36,133 bases of DNA, from positions 1 to 36,133 of IMG/VR virus record IMGVR_UViG_3300022689_000074. One strand, written 5' to 3'. The DNA is from a virus. The translations under genes were made by a program, and so were the position numbers. Positions 1 to 8,222 of the stretch are shown here, in pieces. How positions within the stretch are numbered: position 1 is the stretch's first letter; each line of letters begins with the position of its first letter. Under the pieces are notes generated by a model that was not told the DNA's origin, ran no database searches, and worked only from the letters and a program-made list of their open reading frames with translations.

Positions 1-315
1 GAGGGCTCAAAGCTAGGCCAAGTCTACACAGTCGAGATCACAAAAAGGCCTGAGGGCATAGTTGAAAACATACAAGATTTTTTCGATCTAAACTCTAGAC
101 CTTGGACGCCTGAAGAAACACTAGCAGAGGGTGAGTTTATCCGTTGCACTTTAGATCAGACAAAGGTTGAGCAAGTGAAGGCTGACAAGGCTTTAAAGGA
201 AAAGCAAGAAAAAGACAAGCGAGACGCAAAAAGGGCCACATGGCAAGACGCTTGCAGTAAGGCAAAAGAAGGCATTGAGACTCTCATTTGTCAGGAGAGA
301 GGGTATATAGAGTGA
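1..315 (+). CDS. C-terminal part of an unknown phage protein (5' end outside window)
   Basis: Open frame from the first base to the TGA at 313-315, giving 104 residues of a protein whose start lies outside the window. The visible part has a mixed N-terminal section followed by a strongly charged Lys/Glu/Asp-rich stretch (about residues 57-85) that is probably helical, ending in a short section with two cysteines. I do not recognise the family. Its stop overlaps the GTG start of the next gene by four bases (GTGA), so the two are probably translationally coupled in the same late operon. Lying upstream of tail genes, it may be a virion or lysis-related protein, but nothing in the sequence proves that. 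Confidence 0.7.
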   Translation, partial: EGSKLGQVYTVEITKRPEGIVENIQDFFDLNSRPWTPEETLAEGEFIRCTLDQTKVEQVKADKALKEKQEKDKRDAKRATWQDACSKAKEGIETLICQERGYIE

Positions 316-686
316 GTGAAGAAAAGCCAAAAGGAATTACAGTTAGCCAAGGGCAAATAGTCGGTGTCGGCGGCCTGGGCGTTGTGATGGCAATTTTACT
401 TCAAGCACAAGATTTAGTTTGGACAAGAAACGAAGGGCTGGAGAACAAAGCTCGCGTTGAAAGGCTCGAAGCTCATGTCATGAAGGTTGAGGAAAAAATG
501 GATTCCTTTGAGTTTAGTGTAAAGTCAGAGATTAAAGAATCTGAAACAACTATAACTGACAGGCTGGACAGATTGGCAGATAAAATGAGTCTGACGATGA
601 TTAGGCAAAAAGAAGAATTACTAGGAAGAGTTGAAAAACTAGAGGATCAAGTCTTTGAGATGAGACAAAAAAAGGGAGAAAAGTAA
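312..686 (+). CDS. Small membrane protein with coiled coil; possible holin or virion membrane protein
   Basis: About 124 residues from GTG 312, which overlaps the upstream stop. An in-frame TTG at 288 would add eight residues, but the AGGAG at 293-297 precedes and better serves the GTG. Residues about 12-34 form one hydrophobic, glycine-containing segment (VGVGGLGVVMAILL core), probably membrane-spanning. The rest is a charged heptad-like helix with E/K-rich coiled-coil pattern to the C terminus. One membrane segment plus a coiled coil recalls small phage holins or holin accessory proteins, but the lysis enzyme is 12 kb away in this window, so this is only a possibility. Its stop shares one base with the next ATG (TAATG). 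Confidence 0.65.
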   Translation: MSEEKPKGITVSQGQIVGVGGLGVVMAILLQAQDLVWTRNEGLENKARVERLEAHVMKVEEKMDSFEFSVKSEIKESETTITDRLDRLADKMSLTMIRQKEELLGRVEKLEDQVFEMRQKKGEK

Positions 687-1039
687 TGGCCAGCACAGGA
701 GCCTTAAATCTATTGAGGGATGACGTTGAAACAGCCAGCACCGTAGGTGATACAAAGGCTGTCGAGCTTCACATGAAAGAGCTTTGCGCTGTTTTAAAAG
801 TGACATCGAGAGACAACGCCACAAGTATTGATGTGACCATCCAGCACAGCCTTGATGGAGTCAACTGGTTCACACTAGCATCTTTTACTCAGCTGACAGG
901 AACTGCGTCAGCAACAGAGACGGAATTCATCAATATAACAAGCAAATGTCTACCAAGAGTGAGGGCTGTCACAACACTGGCAGGATCAACTCAAGCCGCA
1001 ACAGTCACAGTAGATCTTTGCTATGAGCACAGGAGGTAG
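686..1039 (+). CDS. Small beta-rich probable virion protein
   Basis: 117 residues. After a short helical start the sequence alternates hydrophobic and Thr/Ser residues (for example VTIQHSLDGVNWFTLASF), the pattern of a beta-sandwich. The phrase SLDGVNWFTL is common in small phage head or tail proteins with an Ig-like or galactose-binding-like fold, so a structural role is inferred. The start ATG overlaps the upstream stop by one base. The gene sits in a run of tightly packed late genes leading to the connector and nozzle. No catalytic motif is seen. The exact role is unknown. Confidence 0.7.
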   Translation: MASTGALNLLRDDVETASTVGDTKAVELHMKELCAVLKVTSRDNATSIDVTIQHSLDGVNWFTLASFTQLTGTASATETEFINITSKCLPRVRAVTTLAGSTQAATVTVDLCYEHRR

Positions 1040-1042
1040 AGA

Positions 1043-1297
1043 ATGGGAGCAGTAGCACCACCAGTATCATCAGGAGCAGCGTCAGGTGGAGGATCTGGAT
1101 TGGCTGGCATGGGAATGTTGGCTGGAGCCAATTTCCTCAGTAATTATTTGATGGCAAAAAGACAAGAGCAGGAAAATAGGAGAGATAGGGTGATGCAAGC
1201 TCTAGCTCAACAACAGTCACTGCTAGGTCAGCAAGGTCAGATGCAGAACAACGTCATGCAGTCCATGACTAATTCTTACAGGTCAGCATTAAGCTAG
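1043..1297 (+). CDS. Small Gly/Ala-rich protein with Gln-rich tail, probable virion component
   Basis: 84 residues with a good GGAGG Shine-Dalgarno at 1032-1036. The N-terminal half is Gly/Ser/Ala-rich and weakly hydrophobic (GLAGMGMLAGANFLSNYLMA). The C-terminal half is a charged then Gln/Met-rich helix (QALAQQQSLLGQQGQMQNN). That composition (hydrophobic glycine-rich patch plus Gln-rich amphipathic helix) resembles small internal or ejection-type virion proteins of podoviruses and also the larger proteins encoded at 6175-8222. That is an analogy, not a family match. Confidence 0.65.
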   Translation: MGAVAPPVSSGAASGGGSGLAGMGMLAGANFLSNYLMAKRQEQENRRDRVMQALAQQQSLLGQQGQMQNNVMQSMTNSYRSALS

Positions 1298-1308
1298 GAG
1301 CTTTTAAA

Positions 1309-1839
1309 ATGTACGAGAAGGAAAAATCAAACCTAGATCAAGATATTCTCTCAAAGATACTACTAGAGGCTATGAAAGAGCCAGAGGGTGCTCCTAAAGG
1401 TGCTGCCGAAGTAACTCCAGAGGGTATGCAAGGCCTTGAGACTGTAGTTGCTGAGGATGAGTCTGGAATGGTCAGGACTGTTCCAAAAGAGCTTGGAGAT
1501 GGCTCTATGGAGTCTGCGATCATGGCAGTAAAGGCCAAGGGCTGGAAAGATCCTAGATCTGGGAAAGATTTAGATAGATTTGCCTCAATTGTTGATGCTG
1601 CTCAAAAGCCAATCCTTTCTTCTCCAGTGCCAGAGTCGAGCGAGCAGGACAGAATAGAATCTGCAGCTGGCGAGTCAAAAGATGTTACCACCATTGACAC
1701 TGATGAGAGTGATCCAAGAGATCTAGTTGGCCCTGATGAAAAGGTCATCACAGGTTCAAAATCTGGAGAGATAACAGTTGAGGGAGTTCTTGGCGACAAA
1801 AGAGCACTGATGCTCAAGAAGCTACTATTGGGGATTTGA
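1309..1839 (+). CDS. Acidic hypothetical protein of the tail/ejection cluster
   Basis: 176 residues from ATG 1309, with AGGAG eleven bases upstream. Strongly acidic and rich in Pro, Gly, Ser and Glu, with long stretches that look disordered (about residues 25-60 and 95-150), a short conserved-looking segment MAVKAKGWKDPRSGKDLDRF near residue 75, and a compact C terminus ending LMLKKLLLGI. I do not recognise the family. Acidic disordered phage proteins in this position can be assembly chaperones or internal virion proteins. It lies one base upstream of the adaptor gene and is surely co-transcribed with it. Confidence 0.65.
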   Translation: MYEKEKSNLDQDILSKILLEAMKEPEGAPKGAAEVTPEGMQGLETVVAEDESGMVRTVPKELGDGSMESAIMAVKAKGWKDPRSGKDLDRFASIVDAAQKPILSSPVPESSEQDRIESAAGESKDVTTIDTDESDPRDLVGPDEKVITGSKSGEITVEGVLGDKRALMLKKLLLGI

Positions 1840-1840
1840 A

Positions 1841-2776
1841 ATGGATAGAGCAGAGCTACTCATTGAAGAGATCAGATCACAGACTCAGAACACAAGTTAT
1901 GATTCCAACTTTGGTGTTCCTCAAAGTGACATTGTTCGCTATTTAAGGAACGCTCAGGATTTTCTGTTCTCTCAAGCTGTTCAGCAAAAGCCTAAGTTCT
2001 TTCTAGAAGAATACATTGTGGATTGTGTAAACGATCAGGAAGTCTACTCTTTGCCAGAAAGAATCTACCTAGGCAACTTGGAGATGGTTGAATATTCACA
2101 CTCAGGGAATGTCAGGGAATACTATCCCCTAAATGTTTACCAATATATTGAAAGAGATGTGACTCACACTGGCTCACCTTCTGGCTACATAAGACGCAAC
2201 CAGGAGATTCTTCTAGTTCCACCAGCTGCGAGTGGAAAGCTGAGAATCAGCTATATAAAGGAAGCAGACAAAATAGACATCAGGAGAGGTCAGATCTCTG
2301 CAGTTACAGATTCAGGAACACAAGTCACTGCGCTGACTCTAGATACTACAGAGGCCAGCTTTGATTCCACCACATTGAACAAGCATTACAATCTTTGCGT
2401 TGTGGATAGATACGGCAACCAGAAGATGAAAAACATTGAATTTGATTCGATTGATTCAGGAACTGGAGTTGTGACTCTGACTGCCAGCCATACCTATGAG
2501 GATGGAGAAACCATTGCAGTTGGTGATTATGTTGTCTCTGGCAAGAATTCTGCGAATGTCTCTACTCTCCCAGATACTTGTGAAAGATTCCTAATCAAGC
2601 ATTCAGTTTATGAGGTTAAGTTTGGAGACGCTTCTAAGTGGTCAGATAAAGTGAAGAATGATGTATTGGATTTAGCGAATGACATCATAGGTGGTTTTCA
2701 ATCAATAGAAAATGACATTGCCAACATTCCAATCACAGCAACAGACTACCTTGATTGGGGCTATCAGGACGGATAA
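1841..2776 (+). CDS. Head-to-tail adaptor (P22 gp4-like connector)
   Basis: 311 residues. The N-terminal 60 residues are a helical segment of the type seen in podovirus adaptor proteins (IVRYLRNAQDFLFSQAVQQKP), followed by a beta-rich domain with LPERIYLGNLEMVEY and RISYIKEAD, an inserted Thr/Ser/Asp-rich beta domain at about residues 145-235, and a helical C-terminal part. Such proteins form the ring under the portal that joins head to tail. The adaptor assignment rests on this N-terminal pattern and on its place directly before the nozzle gene, whose ATG overlaps its stop by one base. The middle insertion looks like an extra Ig-like domain. P22 gp4 itself is about half this length. Confidence 0.6.
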   Translation: MDRAELLIEEIRSQTQNTSYDSNFGVPQSDIVRYLRNAQDFLFSQAVQQKPKFFLEEYIVDCVNDQEVYSLPERIYLGNLEMVEYSHSGNVREYYPLNVYQYIERDVTHTGSPSGYIRRNQEILLVPPAASGKLRISYIKEADKIDIRRGQISAVTDSGTQVTALTLDTTEASFDSTTLNKHYNLCVVDRYGNQKMKNIEFDSIDSGTGVVTLTASHTYEDGETIAVGDYVVSGKNSANVSTLPDTCERFLIKHSVYEVKFGDASKWSDKVKNDVLDLANDIIGGFQSIENDIANIPITATDYLDWGYQDG

Positions 2777-5700
2777 TGGGCTATAAAAATCTGAAGTATT
2801 ATGACAATCGGGCTGGTGTTGACTCTCGCACAAATGAAGTGAGAAAGCCAGAGGCCTACGCTAGAGACAATGAAAACTCTGTCTATTCAAACAGAGACGA
2901 CATTGAAAAGCGCAGAGGTGGAAAGATCATCTCTGATGATGGCCCTGCATTTGGCAACTTTGTTTTGAGACAGGTTGATCCTGATACTTTGACGAAAATA
3001 GATAAGCCCATTGGAATGAATGAAAATGGCTATTTAATGGAGAGGCAAGATGCGACTCTTAATGTTTCTTACAGTGGTGGAGCTACAGCTTGCCTGGTGC
3101 GCTTTTTTTATGACACTGCAACTGATGAGTTCAGGTTTAGAACATTTGAGGATGGAGTTCAGGATCTTGATATTGCAGTGGGCATTGGAAAAGATGAGGG
3201 CTCTCCAACAGATCTTTCAAGCCTTGCCTCGACTATTGACGGAGATGCAAGCTACACGGCTACGATCACTGGCACTGGTACTATTCCAGCTGCGTATCTG
3301 GAGCTTATAAAAGACCATGACTTGCAATCCTCTGACTTGGCTTTAAAGGCCTATGAGTGGATTAAATGTCACACCTCAATGACAAATGCTGAGGCTACGA
3401 TCACAGAAAGTTCAGCTTCTGGGCTAGTGACAGAGGCTTCTGATAAGATCAACTCAACAGCTCATCCATTTTCTGATCTAGATGTGGTTTTCTACGAGAC
3501 AACAGGCACACCAATTGGAGGGCTTGAGAATCGGCAGATGTATTACGTTAGGAATTCAGGGGCAAATGACTTTGAGCTTTCCTTGATCTTCGATGGAGCT
3601 ATAGTTGATTTAACAGATGATGGAACTGGTGACCACACTTTCACAAAGTGGGATTTTGCAGGGATCAACACCAGGAGGAACAGGGATCAGTCTAGTCTGG
3701 AGCTTGCAAGCTTCACTCAGCTGAATAATGTTTCTTATTTTACTGATGGAGGCTTTCTCTGGAAGTATGATGGCTTGGCGGCTTACAGGGCAGGATTGCC
3801 AGAGCTTGCTGAGAATGGATTGCCTCCAGTAAAGACAGGATCTGGAGGGAGTCTTTCCTCTGGCACCTACCAGTACAGATTTAGATATAAGTACAAAGAC
3901 GCATCTGGGAATATACTTTATTCAGACTATATTGACAGGACAGTTTCTTCAGTGACAGCTGGGGATTCTTTGACATGGAATGGAATGATTCCACTAAGAA
4001 GGGAGCTGATGTTCCCATGCTTTAATGCGAATGCTTCGAGCACTCAGACATCATCTGCAGGATCACAGTGGACCATTAATGTAAGCTCTGGCCATAATCT
4101 TAAGGCTGGCATGATGGCAGTCTTTTGGGATGACATAGGCTTATTCTATGCCGCATTGAAAATTGAGTCAGTGACAGACACTTCAATCACTACAGAAGAT
4201 CCTGGGACTGGCTTGAGGATAAGCACCACAGCATTCACTGGATCTGATAGAATTTTTGGGGGCTTGTTTAGAACTGAGTCTGGAGTTGTAGGGGATGCTA
4301 GAGGAAACGTAGATCCTGGCCCGATGGAAGTTGAAATCTATAGAACAACTGCAGGTGGATCTGTTTTTTATTATGAGGCTTCTGAGTATGTGGCAGATGA
4401 CTCAAATTCAATAAGTCATGAATCAACAATTTCAGATTCTACGCTGCAAGATAATGAGATTTTCTCTGAGAGTGGGATTTTTCCAAAAGAGCCCAAAATT
4501 GCAAAGTACATATCAAACTGGCAGAACCAGTTAGTCCAGGCAGGAAGGCCACCTGAGGATATTGCAAACATCTTTAAAAGATTGATCAAGGCCAACTCAG
4601 CTCCAACTGCAGAGATTGTAGAGGCTGACATTGCTGCGACAGATTTTTTCTACTGGGATGACACTCTCTTTCTAGAAGGCTTCCCCAAGGATGGGCTGCA
4701 TGAGGAATCAGTCTACACCAATAGAGGAGATGACATCACTGGTCTTGCTCCTAACAAGGATGCTTTCTTTGTGTTTAAAGATCAGTCAATGGCTTTAGTG
4801 ACAGGAACACTAGGTCTGAACAATATCCAAAGAGAGATATTGGAGTCTGATAGAGGCTGCATTTCTCACAGTTCAATCAGAGATGTTCAGGGCTCCCTGG
4901 TGTGGCTAGATGCCAACTATGGATTCCAGACAATTGTGGCAGGTCAGCTACCTAAAACAGTTGGAGTTGCGATCAACAACATAGTTAAAGAGAACGCAAG
5001 GTCTGGAGCCACCAGGCTTGTTTTGAACAAAGCTGTAGCAGTGAACTATGAACTAGATGATAAATATATCTGCGCCATACCAGCGGAGTCTGAGAGCAGC
5101 TCAGGAGATCTTTACACAAATGGTAACGCAAAAATTTGTGTTCTCGACTATGCGGAATATGATTTAGATAAGTTTAGAATGGCTTGGCACTACTGGAGCG
5201 GAGTAGATATGTCAGGTGGTCTTTATGTGATAGATAATGAGCTTTTCTGGTCAAGCAGGAGATACAGCTCAGACCTTTCATCTATGAAGTATGAGCACTG
5301 GAAGCAGAGCAATCTAGGAGATGCCTGGGATTACCAGGATCATGACCAGGCAATAGCTTGGAGCTGGTGGACAGCATTTTTTAGAGGTAGCGAGCCAAGC
5401 ATTGATAAGACCTTCAACAATCTGGTTCTGAAGTGTGCCACAGACACATCAAATGAGTCATTTGCAGTTGAGGTTGAGCAGTATGGAAATTATGAGCCAG
5501 ATAGGTTGCTTGGAGAGTATTCCAAGACATTCACCAAGGTTGCACAGTCTATCAAGAAAAACCTCAACTTTCCTCTAGTAAGTCAAAAGCTGGAAAGTAC
5601 CTCATTTAAATTTAAGAACTCACAAGAGCAGACCAATGTGTCAATCAGTGGTTTTGAAGTCTTTATTGAGGGAGAATTTGACACGGAGTACAGATACTAA
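2776..5700 (+). CDS. Tail nozzle / packaged-DNA stabilisation protein (P22 gp10-like, enlarged)
   Basis: 974 residues from ATG 2776, which overlaps the adaptor stop; an upstream in-frame start at 2755 is unnecessary. The opening (KNLKYYDNRAGVDSRTNEVR) and the second half (ISNWQNQLVQAGRP; VFKDQSMALVTGTLG; GCISHSSIRDVQGSLVWLDANYG) are the pattern of the beta-propeller nozzle proteins that close the tail tube in P22-like and T7-like phages. Length is about twice that of P22 gp10. The extra length is largely at about residues 85-300 and 395-510, where Thr/Ser/Gly/Asp-rich beta segments resemble small repeated phage tail domains (for example ENRQMYYVRNSGANDFELS). It acts in the virion tail, holding DNA in until infection. 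The assignment by pattern is fairly firm at fold level. Confidence 0.65.
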   Translation: MGYKNLKYYDNRAGVDSRTNEVRKPEAYARDNENSVYSNRDDIEKRRGGKIISDDGPAFGNFVLRQVDPDTLTKIDKPIGMNENGYLMERQDATLNVSYSGGATACLVRFFYDTATDEFRFRTFEDGVQDLDIAVGIGKDEGSPTDLSSLASTIDGDASYTATITGTGTIPAAYLELIKDHDLQSSDLALKAYEWIKCHTSMTNAEATITESSASGLVTEASDKINSTAHPFSDLDVVFYETTGTPIGGLENRQMYYVRNSGANDFELSLIFDGAIVDLTDDGTGDHTFTKWDFAGINTRRNRDQSSLELASFTQLNNVSYFTDGGFLWKYDGLAAYRAGLPELAENGLPPVKTGSGGSLSSGTYQYRFRYKYKDASGNILYSDYIDRTVSSVTAGDSLTWNGMIPLRRELMFPCFNANASSTQTSSAGSQWTINVSSGHNLKAGMMAVFWDDIGLFYAALKIESVTDTSITTEDPGTGLRISTTAFTGSDRIFGGLFRTESGVVGDARGNVDPGPMEVEIYRTTAGGSVFYYEASEYVADDSNSISHESTISDSTLQDNEIFSESGIFPKEPKIAKYISNWQNQLVQAGRPPEDIANIFKRLIKANSAPTAEIVEADIAATDFFYWDDTLFLEGFPKDGLHEESVYTNRGDDITGLAPNKDAFFVFKDQSMALVTGTLGLNNIQREILESDRGCISHSSIRDVQGSLVWLDANYGFQTIVAGQLPKTVGVAINNIVKENARSGATRLVLNKAVAVNYELDDKYICAIPAESESSSGDLYTNGNAKICVLDYAEYDLDKFRMAWHYWSGVDMSGGLYVIDNELFWSSRRYSSDLSSMKYEHWKQSNLGDAWDYQDHDQAIAWSWWTAFFRGSEPSIDKTFNNLVLKCATDTSNESFAVEVEQYGNYEPDRLLGEYSKTFTKVAQSIKKNLNFPLVSQKLESTSFKFKNSQEQTNVSISGFEVFIEGEFDTEYRY

Positions 5701-6065
5701 TGGCAAAGATCAATAAATTGAGAGACTTTATGAATAAGGGTGTTGGAGCTGGAGCAAGCTTTCTAGACATCTCCAATTATCTATCTAAAGACTTGAAGCT
5801 TAACCTCAGAGAGATCCAGAACGCTTTCAAAAGAATTACTTTTGATGACAACTTTCAGGGATGGGTTGAAGAATACACTATCCCAGCGAGTGGAGAGCTT
5901 GAGATCTTAAACAAGCTTGGGCCATTGGTTCCTAACTATAGGATTTTTCTCAGAGGAGACACTGAGCACCTTTCTGATGGCACTTCTGAGTGGACAAGTG
6001 ACTATGTTTATATTCGCAACTCTAGTGGTTCTGACGTAACTGCTACTATTGCATTTTTGATTTGA
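5700..6065 (+). CDS. Small tail-tip or structural protein
   Basis: 121 residues, start ATG sharing a base with the nozzle stop (TAATG). Residues 1-45 are basic and helical. Residues 50-121 are beta-rich with EEYTIPASGELEILNKLG and a C-terminal YVYIRNSSGSDVTATIAFLI, typical of a compact phage beta-sandwich. It probably binds the nozzle or forms part of the tail tip, judged from position and composition only. It is the last gene of this packed cluster; 109 non-coding bases follow, with two hairpins. Confidence 0.6.
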   Translation: MAKINKLRDFMNKGVGAGASFLDISNYLSKDLKLNLREIQNAFKRITFDDNFQGWVEEYTIPASGELEILNKLGPLVPNYRIFLRGDTEHLSDGTSEWTSDYVYIRNSSGSDVTATIAFLI

Positions 6066-6102
6066 TTGAGTAGAATAGAAGAGATCAAAGGCTCCCAAAT
6101 GC

Positions 6103-6135
6103 CCACCGTTCCTAGGTGGCTTGGCAACCAGCCAA
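6103..6135 (+). other. Two adjacent hairpins in a late intergenic gap
   Basis: The 109-base gap between the genes at 5700 and 6175 contains two consecutive inverted repeats: CCACC (6103-6107) with GGTGG (6115-6119), then TTGGC (6121-6125) with GCCAA (6131-6135). Only one base separates them. No T-run follows directly, so this is not a standard intrinsic terminator. It could be an mRNA processing or stabilising element, or a weak terminator. The next gene has GAGGAG at 6162-6167 before its ATG. Confidence 0.4.
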
Positions 6136-6174
6136 CATCTCATAAATAAAACAAAAATTTTTTGAGGAGTTTAT

Positions 6175-6903
6175 ATGGGCTGGCTTGAGGACTTTACCAA
6201 AAAACCTTTAGAACCTAAGAACTGGGTGCGCGCTGGAGTGGGTGCTCCTTTGGATATAGTTACCTTGGGTGGCTTTTCTAGGAATGAAAATGAGCAAGCA
6301 AGAATTGCTGCGGAGGAGGACAGGGCTCTCCAAAGCCAGCTAGACTCGCAGCCAACACCAGTGCAAATGAGGCAGATGAGAGAAAATGATATTGCTTCTG
6401 GTATGGAAAGAGGAAGAGAGATCTTCTTTGAAGATCCAATAATGAAAGAACTTTCTGGCAGAAGGAAGGATCTATCTCAAGGCCTGAATGCTGAGGAGCT
6501 TGATGCTCAAAGACGAATGATGACCAGGCAGAGAGACAATAATGAACAGGCTGCACTGAGGCAATTGATGGCTGGTCAGGGCAGGGCTGGAGTTGGTGGT
6601 TCAAGAGCTGCAGCTCAAAGGGCAGATCTTCAAAGAAAAATGAATATAGATAGAGGCGATCAAGAAAGACAAATGGTTCTCAATAACTATGAGGCCAGAA
6701 GACAAGGTCTTGACGACTATCAGAAGTTAGAACTCAACAAAAGATTTGGACAGCTTTCTCAAGGAATGGGAGAGGCCCAGCTTGGAGTCTCTGACAGAAC
6801 TGGATATATGCAAAACCAGATAGCTCAACAAATGGCTGCAGCTGCAAATCAGCAGCCTAAAAAGGGCGTATTTGGTCAAATCTTTGAAGGATTGGGGCTG
6901 TAA
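6175..6903 (+). CDS. Internal virion / DNA ejection-type protein, Gln/Arg-rich
   Basis: 242 residues with GAGGAG eight bases upstream of ATG. The first 40 residues include a hydrophobic glycine-rich patch (AGVGAPLDIVTLGG). The remainder is long charged helix rich in Arg, Gln, Glu and Met (for example RQRDNNEQAALRQLMAGQG), with a Gly/Ala break near residue 138 and a C-terminal PKKGVFGQIFEGLGL. Podovirus ejection proteins (P22 gp7/gp16/gp20 class) have this look and are encoded, as here, in sets of three next to tail genes. Its stop overlaps the ATG of the next gene. I see no enzymatic motif. The role is inferred from composition and context. Confidence 0.55.
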   Translation: MGWLEDFTKKPLEPKNWVRAGVGAPLDIVTLGGFSRNENEQARIAAEEDRALQSQLDSQPTPVQMRQMRENDIASGMERGREIFFEDPIMKELSGRRKDLSQGLNAEELDAQRRMMTRQRDNNEQAALRQLMAGQGRAGVGGSRAAAQRADLQRKMNIDRGDQERQMVLNNYEARRQGLDDYQKLELNKRFGQLSQGMGEAQLGVSDRTGYMQNQIAQQMAAAANQQPKKGVFGQIFEGLGL

Positions 6904-8222
6904 TGCAATTACTAGACTTTTTAAATCAAAACTCTCTAGAACCTATTCCTTTAAGACAAAGGAAATATTTGGATCGTAATATCACACCAATCCCTGGGAA
7001 AATAGGTGGCGTTGGCCAGCCTATTCAAGACAAGGGAATCCAATCCAAAGCCAACTCAGAAGGCACAAAAAAGCTTGTGATTGATGAGACTGCAGCTCAG
7101 GCTGAGGATCTTCAGAAAACAATCGAGGAAGTTCAGGCTGGTGCAGAGGATAACTTTGGATCTATTGAAAGAACTAGCCCAATGTCGATCCAGGAAAGAT
7201 TGGCGATGGCGAACCCAGCTCCTACAAATAAAGAGCTTATAGGCCAGGCACTTATTACCTTTCTTCCAACTCTTCTAGGTCAAGCCTTTGGTGGCGAGCT
7301 TGGAGGCATTGCAGGTGCAAAGGCTGGAGAAGGTGCTCTGAAATACAAGCTCAAATCAGACGCAGAATCTGCAAAGGCAAAAAAGGCAGGGATTCTTTCT
7401 GAGTACAAGATCAGAGGACAGCTGGAAGATAAGGCTGCAGAGGATAGATATAGAGAGACAGATACTCAGCTGAAGATCGCTGACCTAAAGCTTAAACTGG
7501 GCGGCAAGCTTTCTAAAGATATGCTAGACAGAATTGAAAAGGCTGAGGCCAGAGGTGACAGTAATGAGTTGAAAGCATTGATTGCTGCCTTAGCCGCAAA
7601 TGTCTCTCAACAGAATGCTGACACGGGCGCAAAAAAGGCAGCCAAAGATGACGAAGAAAACCAGGGAAGATGGATTCCTGGCTGGAAGCATGACAAAAGC
7701 GTGAGAATCATCAAGTCTGAGATGGATAACATGAGAGATGCGGCAGGGGATGCAGAGAAGCTTGAGGAGCTTTTAAGTTCAATCGGTGGCATGGTTAAAG
7801 GTGCAGGAAGATTTGAGCTTGCCAATCCTTTGAGTGATGTTCGCAAGAGGCTTGATCCTATCGTAAGACAAGCACAGCTCCTCTACAAAGGTGATGCTTT
7901 CGCAAAACTCGGAGTCCTTACTGGTCCAGATCTAGAGCTGGTTGAAAATGTGATTGATAATCCTCAGTCTGCTAGAAACCTTATAAGAGGTGGCGAGAGT
8001 GCTGCAGACGTTTACGCAAGAGCTGCCCAGTCAGTTAGAAGATCAATTGAATCTACCTTAGGCAAGAGAGGCTTTGCAAGAGAAGATGGATCTATGACTG
8101 AAAGGCTTGATGCTCCTGAGAAATCAAGTGTGCAAGCTCCACCAAATGGATTGCCTCTTGAGGTCAATCGAGGTGGTGCAAGGTTTAGGTGGAATGGCTC
8201 CAGCTATGTAGAGGTGCAATAA
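6903..8222 (+). CDS. Internal virion / DNA ejection-type protein
   Basis: 439 residues. Disordered N-terminal third, then a hydrophobic Gly/Ala-rich segment at about residues 112-145 (LITFLPTLLGQAFGGELGGIAGAKAG) that could insert in a membrane. A long charged helical stretch with Lys/Glu/Asp repeats runs to about residue 330, followed by a C-terminal section containing GVLTGPDLELVENVIDNPQS. This architecture, with a possible membrane-inserting patch flanked by long helices, fits proteins ejected with the DNA to form a channel through the envelope. It is the middle gene of three tightly joined genes (TAATG overlaps at both ends). Specific homology cannot be claimed. Confidence 0.55.
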   Translation: MQLLDFLNQNSLEPIPLRQRKYLDRNITPIPGKIGGVGQPIQDKGIQSKANSEGTKKLVIDETAAQAEDLQKTIEEVQAGAEDNFGSIERTSPMSIQERLAMANPAPTNKELIGQALITFLPTLLGQAFGGELGGIAGAKAGEGALKYKLKSDAESAKAKKAGILSEYKIRGQLEDKAAEDRYRETDTQLKIADLKLKLGGKLSKDMLDRIEKAEARGDSNELKALIAALAANVSQQNADTGAKKAAKDDEENQGRWIPGWKHDKSVRIIKSEMDNMRDAAGDAEKLEELLSSIGGMVKGAGRFELANPLSDVRKRLDPIVRQAQLLYKGDAFAKLGVLTGPDLELVENVIDNPQSARNLIRGGESAADVYARAAQSVRRSIESTLGKRGFAREDGSMTERLDAPEKSSVQAPPNGLPLEVNRGGARFRWNGSSYVEVQ

